64,000 bases of DNA from Hymenopellis radicata (taxonomy: Eukaryota > Basidiomycota > Agaricomycetes > Agaricales > Physalacriaceae): NCBI GenBank assembly GCA_015501595.1, contig JADNRX010000004.1, positions 554,720 through 618,719 on the forward strand, in the 5' to 3' direction. Below the pieces are notes generated by a model. The model made no database searches, was not told the origin of the DNA, and was given only the letters and a program-made list of their open reading frames with translations. The position numbers and the translations under genes were made by a program. Below are positions 11,401 to 24,487 of the stretch, in pieces (the first letter of the stretch is position 1; each line of letters begins with the position of its first letter).

Positions 11401-11648
11401 GGTGATGGTAGTAGGTAGAAGGAATTGGTACGAAGAGTTCGGAGCCGTTCAATGCTCGATCAAGTCACCCTTGACTGTTGAACGTTGAAGGCTTGGCTTT
11501 GGTCAGGCGTTCGCAACCGCAAGTGGATGATAGTGGTGGTGATGGATCAAATTTGGAGCCGACTATACATATCACTCCAGTCTCTCTCCATGACATCACG
11601 TCCAACAAGAAACCGCCAGATTGATATTTTAGAATCATAGATCTAAGA
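11401..11648. promoter_or_regulatory. YVH1 upstream region / S41 peptidase 3' end
   Basis: A 248-bp spacer between two minus-strand genes. It should carry the YVH1 promoter and the 3' UTR of the upstream peptidase. No clear motif is recognised. Confidence 0.4.
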
Positions 11649-14541
11649 TTACAGAAGAGCGTCATCTTGTACGATGAACTTGGGTTCCTGGAAGAGTTCC
11701 TCTCCGTCAAATACGTCCTTCACAATAGCCTCCCAGATCGCGGTTGGTTTGTTGACACTTGAGATCGTTTGTCAGGTCAAGGTCGACGAGAACACAACCA
11801 ACGTACTTCTCTACCGTGAGCGGGAACGAGATATCCGCCGTGTGATCCTGCCATTCTATGAAAGGTTCAGATTCGCACGCCAGAACGATCTAGTCTTGTC
11901 GCGAACCTTCTGGAGTTGTTGGATCAGTGAGGCCGAACCCCAAGCGCCATGTAGTACCCTGTACACTGTTCGTAAGGCTGACAGAGACCAATCAGCTTGT
12001 ATCCCAGGTTGACAACGTCATACGCACAAGTCCGGAGGAGCAAGGGTGTGATTCTTCAAATGCGTGCTCTGGACGAAAAGATGAGCTTGGGTACATATAT
12101 AGTGAGATGGAGAAAGCTACCTTGATCTCAGTGTCGATAGTAGAAAAGTCCGTGGACTGGCTCCAACGGTGCCGCAGTAATGCTGGGTACTATCTTTGAA
12201 ACCACCAACTACGACAGTCTTGACGCCATCTAGTTTGGACATGGTGATCTAGCGAACCGTTCAGTGGGTTTCCTGCAAGTTTGCAAACGACCCTACACTG
12301 AACAATGAACAGGAACTAGCACATCTAGAAATACATAAGCATATGAACGATACTGTCAACTATGACCTACCGGCCATTTGACACGATGAGAACATCCTTC
12401 GGCTTGAAGAGCCCCTTCATTGGTGGATCTTCAGAAAACGGTTGACATTCTTGACCGAGCCTATGAACGACGTCAATAACGGCAAGGCACAGTGCACGAC
12501 TCGCTGAATCACCTAGGGCTGAACATATCATCGTGGCCATTAATAGTCTTCTTCACCAACGGATGTAAGAGATCATGTCCTTTGGGGAAAGGGACATGAG
12601 ACGCGTTCGTCCATTGCTGTGGGTTATACGAAAGAAGTTCATCGGGGTCAGATCCGTTCACTATCTGCTTCACGATCAGCTGCGCCAAAGGTCCTGCACG
12701 CATTGTACTATCAAGTCCGGCTTGAGGTTCCGTAGTCTCGCTGCGACCGATGATCTGATTCTTCGATAAGTATGATGGCCAAGCTTGTCTTGTCAACACT
12801 GACGATGCGGTGAAGCCACTTAAGAGAGCTCGTTAACTCGCTCTACAAGGAAGGGAAAACTCACGTGAGCGATGCATATATATCCTGGAGAACGCGTCCA
12901 AATAAAATCACTTTGAATTCTATTCCCATGAAGGATACGTACCGCCTCCGTTGTTTGTCTGAAGGATGTTCAAGACGCATTACAGGATAAGTCGATCAAC
13001 TTACAACATCGACAAGCAGACGCATGGCACCTTGATTCTTCAGATCGTTCAAGCCAGCCAGTAAGCTTGTTTGAAAGGTAGCAAAGCTCTGTGCTGAAAA
13101 GCTTCCTAAGGCCAGAACACCTGTACTGTTATCATTCAACAGATAGAATTGTGCGACGCTATAACTATCGTTGAGAGGGGTGGCAGACGGCTGAAGCTCT
13201 TCAGGGAGCGCTATATTAGATGGTGGGGTCCCATCCAAAATAACGTTCAGTGCATGCTTCTTCGCATCAACTGGGTCGATTGGCGGCTGTTGCTGGAAGT
13301 ACGCTGCGGGGCTCCCTGCAACCTCGGCTTCCATCACAGCCACAGCATCGTACACGTCAAATCCGTTTGTGCGCTTAGCAGCGACGCAGTTATTTGCACG
13401 ATAGGAAACAAAATCTGTGAAGTTGTTGGATGCAGAACCAAACCTTGACCTGTAGGGCAACTATGTCGCGTGCCGACGTAAGGACATATGGAGGAACGAG
13501 AAGCAGGAGCAGCACGCACAGAGAAAATATCAATCTCGCCACTGCTGTTGACGCGTTGAATGGCAAGGTGTACTTCATCGACCAAGGGATGCACGTGCTG
13601 TGCAAAGTTACCCATAACATACTCCCAGCCGTCGCGTCCCCGGTGATAAGAAGAGAAGAAACTAAGAGACGTCAACAATTGACAGTCAAACGGACCATAA
13701 CCGCGTACGAGTTCTGCCTGGTGGCAAACGACTGATAGCTGCCGGTTGTGAGAGCATTGGCATTGACTGCAACTAGCGGGCTTTGGCCGTTGATGAGAAG
13801 GACGCGGGCCCCAGAGAGCTTCAATGAGTGTAAATAGAGTGGCTTGATTGCGTATGAGGGAGACGAACAGAGCGAAGTTGTCCTTTCAAGTTTCCCGGCA
13901 ACGCATTCTCCCAGAACTCGAGGTTATCCCCAAACTCTGCTTTCGCGACTTGATATGCCTCCGGTGCAATATGCACAGCCTGAGAGCCGTCTTCTCCGGT
14001 TAAGAGGACGAGGGGAACAGGTAGGTAGGTAACGAAGAACGCTGTTTTACGGCAAATTAGTTGATGTGCGTGCCCCTGCCAGATGTTGGTCTCACCATCA
14101 TAGCAGTAATTCAGAGCAGCGCAATGGCCGTCGTTGGCGCGTTTGAAGGTGCGGAATATGTCCAGGTGAAATTCAAACTCAGAAGAGTATTCCTGAAGAC
14201 TGATTCTCGCAAGGTCCGCATGTAGATCCTCGTGAACGTCGTCCTCGAATGGAGCAGGCGCCTGTATCTGGTAGTTGACTGAGGTGTGGAAAGCGAGTGT
14301 CTTATTGAGAACTTCAATGGTCTAACGCGTATGAGCATAACACGGTGCATAAGAGCAGGATATAACATACATTGGACTTGATCTTCGGCTCGAGAGCAGC
14401 CATGGACAGGCATGAACGCGCCTGGGCAGGCGACACCCATTTCTGACCGGCAATTGCAGCGCAGTGATCAATTGGCGCTGTCCACTGGCTTGCAGAGGCG
14501 ATAGTGATTGTAGTGAAGAGAGTCAGTAAAGACCACGCCAT
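11649..14541 (-). CDS. Secreted peptidase S41-family protein (one frame break)
   Basis: A secreted, basidiomycete-type S41 (C-terminal processing protease-like) serine peptidase of roughly 700 residues. The N-terminus MAWSLLTLFTTITIASASQW is a signal peptide, followed by the family opening CAAIAGQKWVSPAQARSC. The central part includes NDGHCAALNYCYDG, NNCVAAKRTNGFDVYDAV and LVDVTNNGGGYICIAHWLHR. The nucleophile region is VSNGRCASSCSLFS, followed by MSKLDGVKTVVVGG. The C-terminus ends PKFIVQDDALL. Around 15 short exons join in frame. At about 12160-12166, YCGTVG and QSTDFSTIDTEIK lie in different frames with no splice signals between them; one missing base explains this. The gene is divergent from the adenosine deaminase, with 129 bp between start codons. 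Confidence 0.85.
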
Positions 14542-14670
14542 GGCCAAATCCTGTCTGCGTGGTTCGAGGACAAACGCCGGCTGTTCGGTCCGGTTCTCGA
14601 TCAAGCCCAAAATCGGTACTTTCAAATTCGAGTACCTTGTACTCAGGCCCCTTGCCTTCTGACAGTGACT
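14542..14670. promoter_or_regulatory. Divergent promoter, S41 peptidase / ADGF
   Basis: Only 129 bp lie between the two start codons, so both genes share a compact promoter region. No TATA-like element is obvious. Confidence 0.5.
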
Positions 14671-16844
14671 ATGTCCGCACGAGATTTGACTGCAGAACTC
14701 GCCGAACATGAGGCCAAACGAAAGGAACTGATCACACAGGATCGGCGCTTTCGCTTGGACTCGCAAGACGCCGGCAATATCTCTGCCCTCGAGAAAGACG
14801 CTGACCGGACTATACGCGAAATTCGCGCCACAGAGGCTGCCACGATATGGGCGCATGAGTATCCCTCTATACCTCATCCATTCCCCGGCATGGAGTTTCT
14901 GACAGGTAAGCCCCTTGTCCTTCCCGAACTGATTACTGACAGACTGATCAGGTAGAAGTATCATCGTACAGACTAAACTTTACAAAATCTTGCAAAAGGT
15001 GGCATGCCTTCTACTGGTGGCCTCTCCTATCTGATCTGCAATCAAGATGCCCAAAGGCGCCCTTCTTCACGCTCATCTCGACGCGACTGTTGATGCGTCA
15101 TTTCTTCTAAACTTAGGGTTACAAGAGCCTGCGATTCACGTCCGTGTACCTCGGGTACTCAACGCCGCCACACTTGATTCCACCTTGCCCGAATTCTTGG
15201 CGTTGCCTCCGGCATCGTTCAACAAACATCCGGTCTCTTTAACGGACGCGGAATACTCACCACAGACTTGGGTTCCGATACAATACGCCCGGAGCTCCTT
15301 CGACGCATCTCTTGGTGGCCCAGAGGCTTTCGACGAGTGGGTCGTGCGTAGCATGACCATTAATCCTGCCGAAGCCTACGGGACGCACAACACGGTGACC
15401 AAGGTAAGCGGTGCCTGCATCTTTGCACTGCTTCCTTTTGAGAACCCATCCATGTCGCGTTAGATTTGGCAAAAGTTCACAAGCACCTTCCTCGTTGCTG
15501 GAGTATGTATTTCCTAGTCAATTCTCGCGTTCGCTCACCGTTCAGTAGGGTATCATCCACTACATGCCGATTTATGCAAAATACATTCGCCAGTTCTTGC
15601 TGTCGTCTATTGAGGATAACATATCCTATGTTGAACCCCGTTTCAACTTCTGGTACAAGTACGATATTGTTCTTGAACCGCAAACCTTAAGTGACCAACG
15701 CGAGCCAGACACTTAATACGCGCGGAAGGCGTCGCCGACGTGACCCACAGAGATTTCTTGCTCCTCTTTGACAGCATTGTCAAAGAAGTCAAAGCGGAAA
15801 TGGAACAACAGGGGAAAGGGGACCAATTTGTTGGTGCCAAGGTACGTTAAGGCGATTAGTTCCACTGAACAAACTCAAAATGGCTCGTTTCGCAGATTAT
15901 CTATACCACCTTGCGGTTCATCGAAGCTGACGATCTGGATTGGTATCTAAAGGATTGTATCGCTCTGAAGAAAGAGCTTCCACATCTCATTGTTGGATTC
16001 GATCTTGTCGGCGACGAGAACGTCCTCCATCCCCTCAGTTACTACATGACGAAACTTCTAGAGTTCCGTTACATGCAGGAGGAAGCAGGCGTTGACATTC
16101 CATTCGTCTTCCATGCCGGAGAGACACTCGGAGATGGCACGGACGCAGACATGAATCTGTACGATGCTATCCTATTGGGAACTAAGCGTATCGGTCATGG
16201 GTATGTTGGATGCGTGTCTTATTTCGTTAGACTTAAAATTCTCTAGGTTCTCTCTAGTCAAGCATCCCGAACTCATGAAAGTATGCCGTGAAAGAGATAT
16301 TACCTTAGAAGTGTGCCCCATATCGTACGTTGATTCTTGTAGTACACGATCATCGCAACTCACGTGGCGTCGACAGTAACGAAATTCTTGTGTGTATATC
16401 GTCTCGTTATGGCTGTCATGATTCTGAAAGTCGATTAGCGATTGACGTCCTCTATGCCCATGCACCCACTCCCCATTCTCCTCAACAACGGTGTTCCTGT
16501 GGCGCTCTGCTCAGACGACCCGTCTGTATTCGGAAATATGGGACTTACATTCGATTTCTTCCAGGTCTGGTCATGATTTCTCCCTCGCGATGAAAACTCG
16601 TCTTAAGGTTTTTTTCTACAGGTGCTTGCCGCTAGCGAGGTTACCGGACTCCTACAACTCGGTGCCATGGCAAGAGATAGTTTCTCGGTACGTGACTGAA
16701 GCGGGGTGTTTATCTGGTGTTCAAAGCAATCTTGAATAGCATTCCCTACTCGATCCCGAGCAAAAGACGAAAGCGCTGTCCGACTGGAGCCAACAGTGGA
16801 ACAAGTTCCTTGAATTCGTAGTGAATGAAGGAAAATGTGTCTAG
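14671..16844 (+). CDS. Adenosine deaminase-related growth factor (ADGF/CECR1-type)
   Basis: An adenosine deaminase of the ADGF subfamily, converting adenosine to inosine. MPKGALLHAHLDATV carries the zinc His pair. IPFVFHAGETLGDG contains the catalytic His-Ala-Gly-Glu, LLGTKRIGHG follows, and CSDDPSVFGNMGLTFDF holds the metal-binding Asp. About ten exons join in frame; one intron is 50 nt long between NFWYK and HLIRAEGVADVTHRD. The stop follows EFVVNEGKCV. The N-terminal domain (MSARDLTAELAEHEAKRK) is charged and has no signal peptide. Unlike animal ADGFs, this one therefore looks cytosolic. It is divergent from the secreted S41 peptidase. Confidence 0.88.
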
Positions 16845-16999
16845 ATGATGTAATACTATACGAGCACCGACTAGAAGCTCTGGAGCATGAGTATTGATGA
16901 TACAATACTTGAGCGACAATCTCTCGCCCACTATCGTAGAGCATGTCTTTAAGAATTCTTGATGATGTTTGTGTCCAAATACATATATGAGAGAATTTA
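16845..16999. other. Convergent spacer, ADGF / F-box gene
   Basis: A short region holding two 3' ends, with nothing else recognisable. Confidence 0.5.
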
Positions 17000-18624
17000 T
17001 TAGTATGAGTCTGCGTCCATATCTAACCTGGGTACGTTTTCTAACATTACGTCGTGGCGAATTGTCAAGCCACCTTTCAATCCATCGCTCAAAAGGTCAC
17101 TGAATGCAGCCTCGACCTCCGCATCGATATCTATCAAATAATTGACGACTACCTCTTGCAATCTAGCAGCTTGCGTTTCCCCAGAACGCCGGTGCTTGAT
17201 TGCTTCCACGAAGTCGCCCGAAATCGTCACTCCTTCCGGTTCCGTGCTCGTAATGACCAAGTCAGTCAAGTCTGGGATAAGACCCATCTCGCTGAGAAGA
17301 ATGGCCTGAATTGTATGGCTGATGTCAAAATGGGATTTCACCGTTAGCTCAAGTCGGCGAAGTTTCGGAGTGGTGCGAAGAAACGCTATCAGACTGTCCG
17401 TCTCGTTCCCGTCTCGGAGAGACACGTTCAATTGCTTCAAGTGTTGCCCTGTAGGCGCAACCAGCGGGGATGGAAAGTCCGAACCGCCGCCCCTTCGGTA
17501 TCTTCGAAAGATAATAATTCCAAGCGAGGTAACGTGAACTTGGAGAAGAAATGTCTGTAGCCCGTACTGGTTCCACGGAGTCTGAGAACGCGCAGAGTCG
17601 GATATGAATCGCGAATTGGACGCTTCAGGACTCTGGCGTAGAACATATCTGGAACCGCTTTTTCAACATGGAAGACAGCAGACGTTACGGCCATCGAAAG
17701 TTGTGTCGATGCCATTACTAATGGGGCCACAAACGAAACTCCGCATGGGGAAAGGTGCTCATCTAGAGCTCCAATTTGTTCGAAGCGCTCGAGGCGCGGA
17801 AAACGCGGCTTGATCAACTGTGACCAGACTCCAGCCGTGTCACTGGAAAATGCTTGGAGCTGTGGTGCATCCAAGTTTACTCGAGTGTGCCCTTCCGGTG
17901 CAGTTTGCAGGCCATTAATCCCGTTTAACTGGACATGAAGATGACACGTCGCGAGTGAACAAAAAGAAAGATTAGGAGCATCCCAGGAATAATAGACTGG
18001 TGGCGGAAGACTAACAGCAGCGGTGCGCCAACGGCTCGATGCCATGAGTAGGACCGCCATGGCGGGATGGTCCATGGTACCATGAAACATAACATGCAAC
18101 ATATGCTCTGCCGAACGAGCGAGGAAACGATTGAGGAAAAGTGATGTGGCGAGATTGCGGGGATACTGATCAAAGCACACATGTATGAATCGCCATAGAC
18201 GTGGTGTTCTCAGCGCGGTGCGCCTCCATCCCGAGGATACGTACGACACGATGCAGCTTTGGCTGCTGACATCTACGCTGTTGGCGAAATTACCCTCCCG
18301 CACTCTCTCTAAAGGAATCAAAGCGCTGTCACTGACGGCCTCTTCAAAGATTTCGGCCAAAATTTCTGGAGGAACGGTGCGTATAGGATGGAGGATGACA
18401 TTCAGCTCCCCTAGGCGCTTCTCTGCGACGACCTTCTGAGTAGTCAGATCCAGAAGTGTGGCATGTAGTTCGGCAATACGCGTCTCCAGACTATTCACGT
18501 GGTCCTGGGTGCGCGACATGAGGTCTGATAACGATTCTCTTTCGTGTCCGAGAGGGGGCATGTTCGATGCTAGAAGGTCGTTGATGCGCTCGCATGTGGT
18601 TTCGGGAAGGCGTTCCAGCGCCAT
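17000..18624 (-). CDS. F-box / LRR-like protein (frame break near the C-terminal third)
   Basis: A member of the large agaricomycete F-box family, which acts as substrate adaptors of SCF ubiquitin ligases. After MALERLPETTCERINDLL comes a short coiled coil (VNSLETRIAELHATLLDLTTQK). The F-box-like motif is HPIRTVPPEILAEIFEEAV, followed by leucine-rich beta/alpha repeats. Upstream in-frame ATGs at 18663 and 18738 are possible; 18624 was chosen because relatives begin just before ALERLPE. The frame breaks near 17436-17445, after RWLRLQGNT. The downstream frame continues as LKQLNVSLRDGNETD to the stop at 17000. One missing base would give the natural reading GNTLKQLNVSL. A real truncation cannot be excluded, since this family evolves fast and often decays. 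Confidence 0.72.
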
Positions 18625-18738
18625 AGCGGCGTCAGACTGTGTTCCACATTGGAAGAAAATCATTGGCGTCTGAGAGAGTTCGATAAAGTAATGTCCACGC
18701 TGAGAAACCAACCTCGCGATAGCACAAAAAGGAGTCAC

Positions 18739-19475
18739 CTTAATACCTCGGAATGCTTGTAAACCTTGGAGGCTGTCGAAGGGCAGGCAGGATAGACAAG
18801 GATAAGCCGATTTGGAAGATTGCGGCGAGTTTCTTGTTGGGGGTTATTTACACGTCGTTAATCGGCATCGGCCGAGGTTGGATGCAGAGGTGTGGTGGGC
18901 TGAACGCATTGAAGCCAACCATTCACCCACAGTCCGTGGGCCTGGGCCTTACTCTGTCCATTTTACCAGTGGTCAACTCTAGTCTGTCGGGCCCCTTCAA
19001 AGTCAGTAGTCAGCCTACAAATAACAGCTGTTGAGGGAATGACATAGAGTGACATAGCGAACAAGAAGATCACTACCATGCTCGGGTTCTCAGCTTCACT
19101 GCTACCTCGCAACATAGGTAGCGTCGTATAATGAATCCGCCAGGACATTTGACCCAGCCCGAAGCCGCCCATGGTAACAAACGCAATCCAAAAGACTTCG
19201 CTCGGTGGCGCAAGCCGTGCTTTGCGAACAGAGGGAGAGGCGATCTTGAGGATATCGATCGAGCTTGACAAACCCTCTAAATTCCATGCATGTATAGAGG
19301 ATCTATATTAAACAGCGGAATATGCATAGAACCTTGCTCCCCCATTACATCTATTTACGTGATCTCAGCGCGACTGAGTCTACGAAGCGTTTCGTTGAAG
19401 AACGCATTAGGCTCAACGAGCCATCTAGAGGAATAGACGACTCTATAGTAAGATTAAATAATACCTGAATCCACT
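18739..19475. other. Intergenic region, upstream of the F-box gene and downstream of GcvP
   Basis: About 740 bp between two minus-strand genes. A 102-codon minus-strand frame (18963-19271) contains hydrophobic runs such as MVVIFLFAMSLYVI but has no ATG at its start and no family motif, so I do not call it a gene. The region probably holds the F-box promoter and the GcvP 3' UTR. Confidence 0.4.
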
Positions 19476-22400
19476 CTAAGACATTGCGAGTTCCTCTACG
19501 GACGGACAATCGCACTATAGGGCATAAGTCAGTATCGGCAATAACAAGAGTGAGGTCTACCCACAATAAGGTTAAGATCACCGTAAGCTACAGCGAGATC
19601 GGGTTAGAAACGTAGAAAGGATTAGAACATTTACTTACCATCGTCAATACGTGAAACAGTCGGCCAGAACTTCTTCTCTAACAAGTATGGAAGGGGGTAT
19701 GCGGCTGTACGACGGGTATACGGTCTATGAAAACAAGATCAGACAGTCAGTACCTTGAAAGGCAGTAGAAATATTTACCGGTTCCATTCCTTGTCGTCCA
19801 AAGATAGAACAGTCATAGTGTGTGGTGCATTCTTCAAAACGTTGTTGTCCTTGGGCCGTTTACCAAGGACGATTTCCTCGACTTCCCGACGTATTTGGAT
19901 CATGGCGTCGCAGAATCTCAGAAAAGCATGAGCTAGAAGTATACGAGTAGCAAAATGTAGGGTACCTATCCACTTCCTCAAGAGTTTCAGACTCGGTGGG
20001 TTCAATGAGCATGCATGTCGAAGTTGGCCATGAACATGTAGGAGGATGGAAGCCATAGTCCTGCAGACGCTTCGCAAAGTCCGTAACTTTGAGACCGGCG
20101 GCTTTATCGAACTCGGCCAAATCAATCATCAGCTCATGAGCAACGCGGCTGTTCTTGTTCTTGTAGCGCAGGTTGTAGTGGCCAGCGAGACGAGTTGCCA
20201 TGTAGTTAGCGTTGAGCAAGGCTACCTTAGAAGAATCAGCTAGGCCTCGTCCTCCAAGCATCTTGATGTAAGCCCAGGAGATCAGGTGAATCGAGGAACT
20301 GCCAAACGGTGCTGCAGAGACTGCGTCGATGGACTGCGAACTTGTCTTCGGTAGCATCGAGTGCGAAGGTAGGAAGGGTGCAAGGTGCTCGGCGACACAG
20401 ATGGGTCTAGGTGGCATCAGTCACCTGGAAAAAAACCGCGGAGAATATAACATACCCAACTCCAGGCCCTCCACCACCGTGCGGACTGGTTATCGGTCAG
20501 ATTCGAATGTTCTATCTGCACGGAACAATACGTACATAGCGAAGGTTTTGTGGAGGTTCATATGACAGACGTCGCCACCGCAAGTCGCGGGGTTAGTTAA
20601 GCCGATTTGCGCGTTGAGATTAGCACCATCCAGATAGACCTGTCCCCCGTTGTCGTGTATAATCTTGCAAGCCTACGGGGAAATTAGTCAGGTAACCCGA
20701 CGTCAACTAGACTTGCTCACATCTTGCACACCATCCTCGAAGACACCGAATGTCGATGGGTAGGTAATCTATTGTATAACTATGAGCAAGATTCCGATCC
20801 AGAAAACTGGCGACCGGTACCATAAATGCAGCAAGATTATCCTTATGCTTCTCTGCCTTGGTCTTCAAGTCCTCCAGATCCAAGCTACCATCGGACAGAG
20901 CCTTAACGGGAACAACTTTAAGGCCAGCCATAACCGCGGACTGTTGCAACGCGTAAGTATCGCCGGAACACGAAATGGACACGGTAACTCACAGCGGGAT
21001 TGGTACCGTGCGCGCTGAGAGGGATGAGACAGATATCACGATGCCCTTCACCAAGAGATTCGTGGTACGCTCGAATCACAGATAGACCAGCATACTCTCC
21101 AGCCGCACCAGAGTTGGGCTGGAGCGAAGCAGAATGGAAACCCGTAATTTTACAAAGATCGTTTTCCAATTCCTTGAGATGAATTTAGTTTGATGCCTCA
21201 CAACTTGAGCACAAAGCTTACCTCAATAACCTTGAGGTAGCCCTTAACCTGGTCCCGAGGAGCGAAAGGATGTACTGCACTGAACTCGGGCCAGGTCAGA
21301 GGAATCATACTGCTCGTACTGTTCAGCTTCATCGTGCAACTGCCCAAAGGAATCATGGAGTGAACGAGACCAATGTCCTTCGATGCCAAGTGATTCATGT
21401 ACCGCATCATCTCAGTCTCGGAGTGGTGCTTATTGAAAACAGGATGTTGGAGGAATTCCGAACTGCGTTTCAAGCCATCTGGTACAGAAGAGCTCGCTTC
21501 CGGCTCGATAAGCTTGAAAGGGCGCTGGACGGTCGACCCAAAAACCGAGATAAGGGCAGCGAGATCCTGGACAGAGATGCTCTCATCAAAAGTGACACCA
21601 ACATGCTGATCGTCCATGATTCGGAGGTTGATTCCAGCACGACGCGCATGATCATGAACAGCCGCGGCGCCAACTGGGGATACGTCAAGGGTCACTGTAT
21701 CGAAGAAGTTGGCATTGACCGCCTTAAATCCGAGTTCCTCGACGGAAGCTTTGAAGACCTGGGCACAGAAGTGTACTTTTTCCGCGATACGTTGCAAGCC
21801 GATGGGTCCATGATAAACCGCATACATGGCAGCCATGTTTGCCAGAAGCGCCTGACTGGTACAAATATTGCTGGTCGCCTTCTCACGCCGAATGTGTTGC
21901 TCGCGAGCTGAAAGATGATGTCAAGTCAAGTTCGTGATGGGAAGGAAGACGATTATTACTTTGTAAGGCCAAGCGATAAGCAGGTAAACCATTCGAATCT
22001 CGACTACGGCCAATCAAGCGACCTGGCATCTTGCGTTTCAGTTTGTCCGTGACGGCGAAGAAGGCTGCGTGCGGTCCTCCGTACCCAGCTGGGACACCGA
22101 ATCGTGCGGAATTGCCAAACACGATATCGGCACCCCATTCACCGGGAGGCTTCAACATCGTCAAGGCCAGGAGGTCCGTGCCACAAGTGACGAGTGCCCC
22201 AGAGTCGTGTGCCGATTGAGCCAGAGTACGAAAGTCCTTGATGTCTCCATTCACATTGGGATATTGCACGAGGACACCGCAAAGATCCGCGCGAACGCTG
22301 TCGTCTTGAACAGATTCGTTGGCGTCAGCGACAAGAATGTGAATTCCGAAACCCTTTGCCCGAGTACGAAGAACCGATATTGTCTGAGGAAGGACGCCAG

Positions 22401-23068
22401 AGTCAACCAAGAATGTGCGTTTCTTATGTCCAGAAGCAACGAATGCCATAACCATGCTCTCTGCTGCCGCAGTGGCCTCATCCAAAAGCGACGCGTTTGC
22501 GATATCCATACCCGTCAACGACATGACCATGGTCTGGAAGTTGACCAGGGACTCGAGACGTCCTTGGGCAATCTCGGGCTGATAAGGCGTATAGGGTGTA
22601 TACCATTGCGGGTTCTCCATGAGCTATCACCGAATTAAATGATGGAGTGATTGGCAGTCAGTAGATAGCACGTACATTTCGGAGAATGACGGGGGGGACG
22701 ACTGCATGATGATAGCCCATTCCGATATAACTCTTGAATGGCAGGTTCTGTCCACCCAACTCTTTGGCGCGTCCATGAAGCTCGGACTCGCTGAGAACAG
22801 GGATGGTCTCGTTGCTCACAGAGGTAGTGGAGACGCGGATCTTAGGAGGAACAGTGTCTGCGATGAAGGCGTCCATCGAGTCATAGCCGACTTTGCTAAG
22901 CATGTACCCGACCTCCTGCTCGTTGGGACCGATATGGCGCTCTTGAAACGTATCGAGCGGCGCAAAACGAGGGTCCGAAGACTTGATGGTTGAGAAATGG
23001 CGGCGAGGGCGAGCATAGGAGACGAAGGAAACGCGCCTCAACGCCATCGAGCAGCGAGCAGCTGCCAT
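19476..23068 (-). CDS. GCV2: Glycine decarboxylase P protein (mitochondrial)
   Basis: The P protein of the glycine cleavage system (GcvP, yeast Gcv2), about 1000 residues. It is PLP-dependent: it decarboxylates glycine and passes the aminomethyl group to H protein in the matrix. The N-terminus [20 protein letters not shown] is a mitochondrial presequence. [19 protein letters not shown] opens the enzyme, followed by [14 protein letters not shown] and the twin domain PRTPYQPE-like segment [17 protein letters not shown]. Later come [28 protein letters not shown], and [19 protein letters not shown] with the PLP lysine in HKT. The C-terminus splices to AYGDLNLI and [12 protein letters not shown]. 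About twelve introns join in frame and no break was seen. Confidence 0.95.
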
Positions 23069-24487
23069 GGCGAGGTCGCTTCAGTAAAGAAGAGAATGAA
23101 GAGCGTCGAGGTGGACCAGTTCCAGAATATTGCCGTCCAAACTTGAGAGAAAAACAAGTTCATACCATTCACCGAGCCATTCACCGAGTAAGGGGGAGGC
23201 TTATCGTCGAGTTCCGATTACATATCGACGCGTTAAGCGAGTCGCCAGCAGTGAAATAACAGTTCCCAGCGCCATTCTTGGCGTCGAGCAGCATTTTGGA
23301 CTCGGTATAGGAGTTGAAAGTACCCGAGCAAAATAGCATTTGTTCACTCGGTGTATCTTTCAGCTTCACCCTCTCATACAAAGAATTTTTTGTATCGAGG
23401 AATGGTCTGACTCGGGACTCGTGCTGTAAATAAGTCACCGGCGTGTATACCTCGACGTGCTGGTCTACGCGGCCAACTGAAGTTCTGAGGCTTCACGCCA
23501 ATTTTCAAGAACTTCATCTGCGACTAGATCCATTGAAATATCCGTGTAGTGGCTCTAGTTGGGCTCTAGCATTTGGCAATAATCTCAGACAACGGAATAT
23601 CAAGAGAACTGTCTACACTTAAACTAAGAACACACGAAAGCCCATCTCATCCTGATCTCATCAAATAAAGATTTGCACGGATATAACGACGCTATCTACG
23701 AGGAACACGAGTGGTTGAAAAAAAACTTCAGACAATGCATCTCAATGCATCTTTATCTCTCATGTTGCTTGCCGTTGACAGGAAAGATGCGGTAAAAGCT
23801 AGAACCGGCACTCAGTGAGGGAATAGTAGTATTCCATAACCTTCGTTGACAGAAAGAGAACGCCGAATTTTCCTACCCATGTTATTGAACGAGTGAATTA
23901 TGAAACTGCAGAGTGGGCGTCCCAATGTCTGGCTCGTGTCTTGGGGCCCGAAGGAGGAAGAGCACGTCAAGCCTAGCTTCTAGTCGGTCCTTTAGCCAAC
24001 TCGACGTGTCCAACACAAAGGCTACTTCCTGAATCTCAATATATTCTGAACTTTGAACCAAGTTTAACCATTCGCGTTAGCGCCCGAAACTAACTCAACA
24101 GGATCTGTTGTTTGGAAGTTCAATATCAATTGTCCCATGTCCAGTTTGACGCGACCATGACGAGGTACTTGAAGTACGAGAAAGTCGAGTTGACTCCGAG
24201 CGCTCGGAGTTAGAATGGGGGGTTCGATGTTGACGGTGCACCGAGGAAAGCGGAGCAATATGAGAAAGAAGAGGCATATCGCGCGATTTCCCGCCTCCTA
24301 CGACGTTACGAGCCGGAGAGATCATCGGTTCCGCGCGTTCAGTACAACTCGTTGCTTGACATGTCCTCGTGCCAGGGCATCCGCGAAATTTAACGGCGTA
24401 GATCTTACCTTATATATCCACATCCTGAATGCGACCATGATGGAAAATGCCATTCGTAGAAAACGGTAAACGACGGAGGTTACATCA
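23069..24487. other. 1.4-kb intergenic region between GCV2 and bS6m
   Basis: The largest gene-free stretch in the left half. It contains the GCV2 promoter and the 3' region of the ribosomal protein gene. A minus-strand frame at 24064-24258 and overlapping ones near 24095-24325 look protein-like in places but share no recognisable family and have no clean gene model. A 12-bp tandem duplication sits at 23165-23188. Confidence 0.4.
23165..23188 (+). repeat. 12-bp tandem duplication
   Basis: The unit ccattcaccgag occurs twice head to tail, about 100 bp upstream of the GCV2 start codon. It may be a recent slippage duplication; a regulatory role is possible but unsupported. Confidence 0.75.

Noticed and set aside
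18963..19271. Minus-strand 102-codon frame with hydrophobic runs
   Set aside because: It begins with TTG rather than ATG, matches no family I know, and lies in the spacer between two clear genes with no spliceable extension.
24064..24325. Minus-strand overlapping frames between GCV2 and bS6m
   Set aside because: Several short frames look protein-like, but none has a start in good context, recognisable motifs or consistent splice sites.
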